Positions 7,457 to 12,831 of a stretch of 12,831 nucleotides of DNA are shown here, one piece after another. The notes below the pieces were generated by a model, which was not told the origin of the DNA, did not search any database, and saw only the letters and a list, made by a program, of their open reading frames with translations. Origin of the DNA: Flavobacteriales bacterium (GTDB lineage Bacteria; Bacteroidota; Bacteroidia; Flavobacteriales; Flavobacteriaceae); contig JAMONI010000356.1 of NCBI GenBank assembly GCA_027065935.1, forward strand, positions 1-12,831. The letters run 5' to 3'. The translations under genes and the position numbers were made by a program. Numbering within the stretch: the stretch's first letter is position 1; each line of letters begins with the position of its first letter.

Positions 7457-7464
7457 CAAATATA
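7457..7464 (-). promoter_or_regulatory. -7 element of the SPOR-like gene promoter
   Basis: TATATTTG on the minus strand is an exact match to TAnnTTTG, 26 bases upstream of the ATG at 7430, giving a leader of about 20 bases. The nearest upstream TTG (7479-7481) is 14 bases away, shorter than the usual 17-23, so the -33 element is weak. It lies just downstream of the act operon terminator, which fits an independent transcription unit. Confidence 0.6.
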
Positions 7465-7485
7465 ATGCAATTTTATTTCAATCGT

Positions 7486-7516
7486 AAAAAAAAACCGGTT
7501 GCATAGTGCAACCGGT
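7486..7516 (-). terminator. Rho-independent terminator of the act operon
   Basis: ACCGGTTGCA (7494-7503) and TGCAACCGGT (7507-7516) form a perfect 10-bp stem with a TAG loop. The nine A residues at 7486-7494 read as a T tract after the hairpin on the minus strand. Stem, G+C content and T tract have the right order only for minus-strand transcription, so this ends the actB-to-actF transcript, 27 bases past the actF stop. Confidence 0.93.
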
Positions 7517-7542
7517 CGGTCATTTATCGACTTCCGGGAGTT

Positions 7543-8742
7543 TTAATGGGCAATGTGATGGAACAAGCTTTCTTCCAAGTAGGGATGGTTAACCGGCAAG
7601 ATATATTTGCGCTTGCTCATAGCGGTGAATACGGCAAACACAAACAGTCCTACAAAGCCGAGCAACATACCCAATTCGATCCATCCGAATACGGGATGAC
7701 CCACCGTTTCGGGGTAGATCATCAAGTAATGCTCCACATATTTTCCTACGAGGAAAATAAAGGCCGCCAAGCCCAAAACTTTGGGATTTTTAGCCATTTT
7801 GTTCCACAAAGTCAGGATGAAAGGCAGCATAAAGTTCAATACGATAACCGATATGAATAAAGGTTCGGAAAAATGGAATCTGCGCACGTAGAAATATTCG
7901 GTCAGTTCGGGAATGTTTCCGTACCAAATCAGCATATATTGAAAATACCATGCGTAGCCGAACAAAATGGAGCCCATGAAGACGTACTTGGACAGGTCGT
8001 GCCAGTGGGATGAATTGATAAAAGGATAATAACCTTTACGATGTAGGTAGATGACTATCAATATAATCACCGCGGCGCTGTGGACAAATGCCGAAATGAT
8101 TTCCTTGATGGGAAAGATATGACTGTACCACATTGGGCTCACACTCATCATCCAATCCACCGAAGCAAAGATAAAGGTCAAAGCGAACACGAAAATGTAA
8201 ACCCGGCTGTAATACCATGATTTTCTAAACCAAACCAGAGCGTTGGCCTTATCTTCGTCTTCTTTTTTGGAATACTTAACAAGCAAGTGCATGATTAAGT
8301 ACCACAAAACAAAATAGGCGATCACACGCACCATGAAGAACATTACGTTCAAATAGCCTTCTTTCATGTGTAGGTGATGGGCGAGGAATTTTAACTCGAA
8401 CGCATCGTAGTGTGCTTGGGGGTCGGCCCACGGGTAAATCAGCTTTAATCCTAAAGTAAAGACGATTAACATAATGACAAAACCGTAAATCAAATAATGC
8501 ATCATGGATTCGGGTACCCTTTTAAAAGCCGCCGACCAACCGGCTTCGGTAATGTATTGGATGGAAATCCAGAATCCGGCGCCCAAAGCCAAAGTCAAGA
8601 AGAAGTAATTGTTATATAACAATGACGAAAGCGTTCGCTCTTTATCCGTGAAAAAACCCGCTATTGTTACTATCACACCCAATAGAATCAATGCTAACGA
8701 GAGGGTTTTTAATTTACCGGGAAATTCGAATTTTCTTTCCAT
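7543..8742 (-). CDS. actF: Alternative complex III membrane subunit ActF
   Basis: 399 residues with about ten predicted TM helices, including about 14-31, 45-62, 81-103, 133-156, 180-199, 215-233, 254-273, 294-316, 321-338 and 353-373. It resembles a diverged NrfD/PsrC-type subunit and sits last in the act operon, the usual place of ActF. In alternative complex III, ActF is a second membrane anchor beside ActC, with a suggested role in proton handling. Polar and charged residues within or near helices, such as KEIISAFVHSAAV (213-225), SVDWMMS (194-200) and KYVEHYL (334-340), are family-like features. Assignment rests on length, topology and operon position. The ATG is 6 bases after the actE stop, and the operon terminator follows the stop codon. 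Confidence 0.9.
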   Translation of the reverse strand: MERKFEFPGKLKTLSLALILLGVIVTIAGFFTDKERTLSSLLYNNYFFLTLALGAGFWISIQYITEAGWSAAFKRVPESMMHYLIYGFVIMLIVFTLGLKLIYPWADPQAHYDAFELKFLAHHLHMKEGYLNVMFFMVRVIAYFVLWYLIMHLLVKYSKKEDEDKANALVWFRKSWYYSRVYIFVFALTFIFASVDWMMSVSPMWYSHIFPIKEIISAFVHSAAVIILIVIYLHRKGYYPFINSSHWHDLSKYVFMGSILFGYAWYFQYMLIWYGNIPELTEYFYVRRFHFSEPLFISVIVLNFMLPFILTLWNKMAKNPKVLGLAAFIFLVGKYVEHYLMIYPETVGHPVFGWIELGMLLGFVGLFVFAVFTAMSKRKYILPVNHPYLEESLFHHIAH

Positions 8743-8748
8743 AATCGA

Positions 8749-9330
8749 TTATTTTACTTTAAATCCGTTTTTAATGTAGTTTACGATACGCCAACGGTCA
8801 TCGGGTTTGATTTGATGTCCGTGTGCACCCATTACGGCCGACCCCATGGTGATTACGTGATATATTTCACCGTCGGGATAGCCGCGTACCAAATCGGTAT
8901 TCAAATTGGCGGGCGGAATGGGATAAAGTTTTTTCTTAAACAAGGTGTTTTGATCCGCCGTGGCCATTCCTTTTCCGTCTTTACCGTGACATACGGCACA
9001 ATAAATGTCGTATTTTTCCTTACCGCGCATTAGGTTTTCGGCGGTCATCGGCACGGGATTTTTCAACATTTCACCCGCTTTTTTTCTATCCGCCAATTTG
9101 TCCTTGAACGGATAGGGCGTTGTTCCTCTTGCTATACTTCCTTCGGGGACGGTTTGCAGCGTTTTACCGTCAGGCATATTGGGATTGGGGGCATAAGATT
9201 CATAAGCTTTCGAGTAATACATGTCGAATGCGCCCATGTAATCCCACGAAGGTTTTTCGGGATGATGGTTGCATGACAAGAGAAGGCCTCCCGTTATCAG
9301 CAGTAAAAGTATTTTTTTCATAATCCTCAT
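8749..9330 (-). CDS. actE: Alternative complex III monoheme cytochrome c lipoprotein ActE
   Basis: 193 residues. The N-terminus MKKILLLLITGGLLLSC is a lipoprotein signal (lipobox LLSC, acylated Cys20), so the protein is membrane-anchored on the periplasmic side. A single c-type heme site CAVCH (111-115) lies in the context DIYCAVCHGKDGKG. The sixth ligand is probably Met162 or Met167 in TMGSAVMGAHGHQI, followed by the class I cytochrome helix DDRWRIVNYIK (177-187). In the complex, ActE is one of two cytochrome subunits that carry electrons from the Fe-S arm towards the oxidase or a soluble cytochrome c. The start is at 9330 or at Met4 (9321), which gives a more standard signal peptide; no strong Shine-Dalgarno decides it. 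The actD stop is one base before the 9330 ATG. Confidence 0.95.
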   Translation of the reverse strand: MRIMKKILLLLITGGLLLSCNHHPEKPSWDYMGAFDMYYSKAYESYAPNPNMPDGKTLQTVPEGSIARGTTPYPFKDKLADRKKAGEMLKNPVPMTAENLMRGKEKYDIYCAVCHGKDGKGMATADQNTLFKKKLYPIPPANLNTDLVRGYPDGEIYHVITMGSAVMGAHGHQIKPDDRWRIVNYIKNGFKVK

Positions 9331-9331
9331 T

Positions 9332-9832
9332 TTATGCTTCGATTTCTACTTCTTGAATGTCGATGGCTCCTGTTTCCTTAAAGATTTGTTCGGCTTTGTC
9401 TTTATATGATTCGCCTACAAATACTACCATTTTATCGTCGTGCATTCCGGGATATTCGAACTTGATTTTCTTAAAGGGTTGCAAGCGTTCCTGATGAAAG
9501 AACGTCGCCGTTGTAAGCAATACGACCGTCAGCACCATACCGACGAAAAGCAACACCACGAAAGTTAAGGACAAACTGGGCTTTCCGCCGATATTCAAAG
9601 GATAATCCACCACAAACGTGTAATACAAACCGGAGAAGATTCCGATTAGCGCCATTACGCCGTACACAAATCCCAAAAATTGAATATTGGAATGCACCTT
9701 GAGTTTTTCAAACAATTCCTCGATAACAAAAGGTGTGATCACGTCGTCAACGGGTACCTTGTTTTCTACAAAACGGTCTATCCCGTTCATCAATTTGACG
9801 TCGTCATCATAAACTCCTATTAGCTTTTTCAT
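9332..9832 (-). CDS. actD: Alternative complex III subunit ActD (DUF3341)
   Basis: 166 residues, the usual ActD size. The N-terminal soluble part starts MKKLIGVYDDDVKLMNGIDR and has the alpha/beta character of DUF3341. Two TM helices follow at about 51-73 and 88-112, then a charged C-terminal segment (116-166) that faces the same side as the N-terminus. The loop between helices contains the family-typical stretch DYPLNIGGKPSLS (76-88). ActD carries no cofactor and probably helps hold ActC, ActF and ActE together. Its ATG overlaps the actC TGA as ATGA (9829-9832), a sign of translational coupling, and actE begins one base after its stop. Confidence 0.93.
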   Translation of the reverse strand: MKKLIGVYDDDVKLMNGIDRFVENKVPVDDVITPFVIEELFEKLKVHSNIQFLGFVYGVMALIGIFSGLYYTFVVDYPLNIGGKPSLSLTFVVLLFVGMVLTVVLLTTATFFHQERLQPFKKIKFEYPGMHDDKMVVFVGESYKDKAEQIFKETGAIDIQEVEIEA

Positions 9833-11238
9833 TTGAGTAATTTTTTTTCAAATATCTCATACACGTTTTTCTCCACCGTCAATTCCGTTTGACGTTTTCC
9901 TTGTTGTTTGAGTTCGTTCATAGCCATAATGGGCAACCATCTCATGAAGGCCAACACGCCCACACCGAACAGTCCGATGGTTCCGAGATAAATACCCAAG
10001 TCCACCGTAGTGTTTTTGTATTCACCCCAGTTGGCCGGCAGATAATCTTGAGAAGGCGGAACCACTACGATGTTGTAACGTTCCAACCACATTCCTATGT
10101 TGATAATGATGGAAATTACAAAAAGCCACACCAAGCTTCGTCGAACTTTTTTAAACCAAAACAACTGCGGTACAAAGGCGTTAAAGATGACCATGCCCCA
10201 ATACGTATCGGCGTATTTGCCTTTCAAATAGAGTTCGTGAAACACGTGTCTTTCGTAGATACTTCCCGAATAATAAGCGATAAACTGCTCTATCAGGTAA
10301 GCCGACCCCATAATCAAGCTGACAAACATGATGATCCGGGCGATGGCATCCAAATGATCGTCGGTAACGTATTCGTGAAGTTTATATACTTTACGAATGA
10401 TTATCATCAGCGTTAACACCATGGCGAAACCGGAGAAGATGGCGCCCACCACGAAGAAAGGCGGGAAAATGGTTTCGTGCCATCCGGGTAAGATGGCCAC
10501 CGAAAAGTCGGTGGATACGATAGAGTGAACGGAAATTACCAAAGGTGCGGCCAAACCGCCCATGATGATTAAGGCGTCTTCAAAGCGTCGCCAGCTTTTC
10601 AGATGGCCGACAAATCCCATGCTCAATGCGTGGAAAACTTTCTTTTTGATTCCTTTGGAACGGTCGCGAATGGTGGCAAAGTCGGGGATCATACCGATAT
10701 ACCAGAACAAGGCCGATGTGGTCAAATAGGTGGTGATGGCTATCACGTCCCAAAGCAGGGGTGAGTTCCAGTTGGGCCATAATCCGCGGGTATTGGGGCC
10801 GTAAGGAAAAATGAAAATCTCGTCCCAAGGGCGTCCTACGTGGATAGCCGGGAACAGTCCGGCGGCCATCACCGCAAAGATGGTCATGGCTTCCGCCGCA
10901 CGGTTAATGGACGTACGCCACTTCTGACGCAATACCAACAGGAAGATGGAGAATGCCGTACCGGCGTGTCCGATACCTATCCACCATACAAAGTTGATAA
11001 TCGCCCATCCCCAAGGGACTTGGTTGTTATTACCCCATTCGCCGATACCTTTCACAATGGTGCGTGGCACGTAGTATCCCAATCCGATGCTCATCAAAAC
11101 AAAGAAAACGAAAAATGCCACCCACCACCACAAGGGGGTCTTGGCACCGGGTTCCTGGTGCCTCAGTATATCCTTGGTAATGTCGCCGTATGACTTATTA
11201 CCGAGAATGAGAGCGCCTCTTACGTCTTTTTTATACAT
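9829..11238 (-). CDS. actC: Alternative complex III quinol-oxidising membrane subunit ActC (NrfD family)
   Basis: 469 residues with about ten TM helices after a soluble N-terminal segment of about 34 residues; NrfD/PsrC family. In alternative complex III, ActC holds the menaquinol site near the Fe-S clusters of ActB. Conserved-looking stretches are FVWWIGIGHAGTAFSIFL (83-100), AIHVGRPWDEIFIFPYGP (131-148), VISVHSIVSTDFSVAILPGW (234-253), WHETIFPPFFV (253-263) and MWLERYNIVVVPP (383-395). The His and Asp residues in these stretches are candidates for quinone or proton binding; which do so is not assigned here. The C-terminal tail (440-469) is charged and probably cytoplasmic. It starts 17 bases after the actB stop with no clear Shine-Dalgarno (an A-rich leader) and ends overlapping actD by 4 bases. 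Confidence 0.96.
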   Translation of the reverse strand: MYKKDVRGALILGNKSYGDITKDILRHQEPGAKTPLWWWVAFFVFFVLMSIGLGYYVPRTIVKGIGEWGNNNQVPWGWAIINFVWWIGIGHAGTAFSIFLLVLRQKWRTSINRAAEAMTIFAVMAAGLFPAIHVGRPWDEIFIFPYGPNTRGLWPNWNSPLLWDVIAITTYLTTSALFWYIGMIPDFATIRDRSKGIKKKVFHALSMGFVGHLKSWRRFEDALIIMGGLAAPLVISVHSIVSTDFSVAILPGWHETIFPPFFVVGAIFSGFAMVLTLMIIIRKVYKLHEYVTDDHLDAIARIIMFVSLIMGSAYLIEQFIAYYSGSIYERHVFHELYLKGKYADTYWGMVIFNAFVPQLFWFKKVRRSLVWLFVISIIINIGMWLERYNIVVVPPSQDYLPANWGEYKNTTVDLGIYLGTIGLFGVGVLAFMRWLPIMAMNELKQQGKRQTELTVEKNVYEIFEKKLLK

Positions 11239-11255
11239 AATTTATTCTTTTTTTC

Positions 11256-12831
11256 TTATCCGTGATGTTCTTGGTTTGCATGTTCATTCGCATGTTCGCC
11301 GCCGTGAGCGTCGATGCTGAAATCGAAATCCACTTGGTCCGTATTGCGAACCTTGGTCAAGTAAACCACACTAGGCAACGTGTGGAGTTCTTCAAGTAAT
11401 CCGTAAGCACGCGGGTCGTCCCAAAGTTTAATTACGCGTGAATCGGGATTGTTCATGTCGCCGAATACAATGGCTCCGGTAGGACAAGCTTGCTCACAAG
11501 CCAATTTGATTTCGCCGTCTTTGAGCTGACGTCCTTCGGATTTGGCTCTAAGTTTGCCTTCCTGAATACGTTGCACACACATGGTACATTTTTCCACCAC
11601 GCCGCGCTGGCGTACTACGACGTCGGGGTTTAATACCATGCGTTTTACGTCATCATTAAACAGGTAGTTGTATTCGCCGCCTTCCACGAAGTTGTACCAA
11701 TTAAATCGACGCACCTTATAAGGGCAGTTGTTCATACAGTAACGGGTTCCGATACACCGGTTGTAGGCCATGGCGTTCAAGCCCTCGTTGGTGTGTGGCG
11801 TAGCGGCTACGGGGCATACGTTTTCACAGGGGGCTTGATCGCAGTGCTGGCACATAACCGGCTGATGTACCACCGAAGGATTGTCTTCGACCGGCGCGTG
11901 GAGTTTGTTTTCTTCCTGTGAATAATACCGGTCGATACGCAGCCAATGCATGATGCGTTTTTTCTTGACTTCTTCTTTGCCTACGATGGCGATATTGTTC
12001 TCCACCTGACAGGCTACGATACAGGCCGAACATCCCGTACATTTGTTCAGGTCGATGGACATGCCCCAGTGGTGTCCGGGATAATCTTCGGGATTGTAAC
12101 CGTGTTTGTACAGGGTGATTCCCTTGAGTTTTTTGAGATAAAATTGATGTTTTTCGTTACCGTGCGCGGGATCTTTTTTCCAGTTATCCAAAGTTGTTTC
12201 GCGCACGATATCGCGTCCTTCCATAGTGTGATGCGTTTGGGTGGACGCTATGGGATAAGTGGCTCCGGTTTTTTCTACCGTTACCGGAATACGCGTGTAA
12301 GAACGCATTCCGTCTTTCAATTGAATAAATCCGGTTACGGATTTTCCGATGCCGTCACCGATGGGACCTGCGCCTTTACGTCCGTATCCCATGGCGATGG
12401 CTACGGTGGAACTGTCTTGACCGGGTTGGATGACTACGGGCAATTCCACTTCGTAACCGTTATAGGACACTTTCACCACATCTTCTTGTTTTAAGCCTTT
12501 GGCTTCGGCATATTTGGGTGAAACACTTACGTAGTTGTCCCACACCACTTTGGTTACGGGATCGGGAAGTTCTTGTAGCCAAGGGTTGTTGGCGTATTTG
12601 CCGGTTTGTATGTGTACTTTTTGGTACACGACCAGTTCATCACCTTGAGGTTTGTTAAATGCCAATAATTTTTGTTGATTGGCTTCGATATACTTCAGTC
12701 CTGCAGTTTCTAACGTTTCTTCCGCCTGAGGGGTTTCGTTTTCGGGCGGGGTCAGTGTGGTTTTATATACGCCGTTTTGCAGGGACTTTACCCAAAAGTC
12801 GTTAAAATCCGTATAGCCGGTAGCGTTGGGA
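11256..12831 (-). CDS. actB: Alternative complex III iron-sulfur subunit ActB, C-terminal part (gene runs off right edge)
   Basis: 524 residues of the C-terminal portion are visible; the frame stays open to the right edge, so the start lies outside. Segments at the edge, such as PNATGYTDFNDFWVKSL, belong to the end of the molybdopterin-enzyme-like domain, which binds no cofactor in this family. From about 12041 downwards comes the four-cluster Fe-S domain: CTGCSACIVAC, CQHCDQAPCENVCP, CIGTRYCMNNCP, and CTMC paired with CEQACP. Thr replaces a Cys in the third group, as expected for the [3Fe-4S] cluster known in this complex beside three [4Fe-4S] clusters. Upstream of these is HHTMEGRDIVRETTLDNWKK (family-typical). 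The protein ends in a His-rich tail (GGEHANEHANQEHHG). A TTG at 12663-12665 is in frame but is internal, not a start. First gene visible of the act operon, with actC 17 bases downstream. Confidence 0.95.
   Translation of the reverse strand, partial: PNATGYTDFNDFWVKSLQNGVYKTTLTPPENETPQAEETLETAGLKYIEANQQKLLAFNKPQGDELVVYQKVHIQTGKYANNPWLQELPDPVTKVVWDNYVSVSPKYAEAKGLKQEDVVKVSYNGYEVELPVVIQPGQDSSTVAIAMGYGRKGAGPIGDGIGKSVTGFIQLKDGMRSYTRIPVTVEKTGATYPIASTQTHHTMEGRDIVRETTLDNWKKDPAHGNEKHQFYLKKLKGITLYKHGYNPEDYPGHHWGMSIDLNKCTGCSACIVACQVENNIAIVGKEEVKKKRIMHWLRIDRYYSQEENKLHAPVEDNPSVVHQPVMCQHCDQAPCENVCPVAATPHTNEGLNAMAYNRCIGTRYCMNNCPYKVRRFNWYNFVEGGEYNYLFNDDVKRMVLNPDVVVRQRGVVEKCTMCVQRIQEGKLRAKSEGRQLKDGEIKLACEQACPTGAIVFGDMNNPDSRVIKLWDDPRAYGLLEELHTLPSVVYLTKVRNTDQVDFDFSIDAHGGEHANEHANQEHHG

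Noticed and set aside
9889..10416. Plus-strand open frame of 175 codons opposite actC
   Set aside because: Antisense to ActC, which has clear NrfD-family features; no promoter or recognisable domain on the plus strand.
11946..12494. Plus-strand open frame of 182 codons opposite actB
   Set aside because: It lies wholly antisense to the well-supported actB coding sequence, has no recognisable domain, and its composition follows from the codon pattern of the real gene.
12663..12665. TTG as the start of actB
   Set aside because: The reading frame continues unbroken to the right window edge with residues typical of the end of the molybdopterin-like domain, so this TTG is an internal Leu codon.

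Overview
The window looks like chromosomal core-genome DNA from a member of the Bacteroidota, most likely a Flavobacteriia-type bacterium. Four things point there: a gldJ-like gliding/type IX secretion lipoprotein gene at the left edge, an alternative complex III (act) operon, a Bacteroidota-style mreBCD-mrdA-rodA operon, and promoter elements of the form TAnnTTTG with almost no Shine-Dalgarno sequences. The genus cannot be told from the sequence alone.

Left part (1-1533, all minus strand): the first 55 codons of a gldJ-like lipoprotein gene behind its own promoter, and upstream of it a MacB/FtsX-type ABC transporter permease. Centre left (1641-7065, plus strand): a compact cell-elongation operon, mreB, mreC, mreD, mrdA (PBP2) and rodA. 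Its genes touch or overlap at every junction and it is driven from a promoter just before mreB. Together the products make the rod complex (elongasome): MreB filaments position the machine, MreC and MreD link to it, RodA polymerises glycan and PBP2 crosslinks it.

Centre (7062-7430, minus strand): a small secreted SPOR-like protein gene. It converges on rodA so tightly that the two stop codons overlap. Right part (7543-12831, minus strand): the act operon, read as actB (incomplete at the right edge), actC, actD, actE and actF. It ends in a perfect 10-bp-stem rho-independent terminator at 7486-7516. These are subunits of alternative complex III, which oxidises menaquinol and passes electrons through Fe-S clusters and hemes to a cytochrome c or terminal oxidase. 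The pentaheme subunit gene actA and the rest of actB would lie beyond the right edge.

No RNA gene, mobile element, CRISPR array or phage feature is visible, and no gap between genes exceeds about 115 bases. I see no evidence of a previously undescribed multi-gene system. The points worth a second look are local: a cysteine/histidine cluster in PBP2, the SPOR-like gene abutting the rod operon, the act operon ending without oxidase genes, a His-rich tail on ActB, and start-site corrections for mreB and actB.
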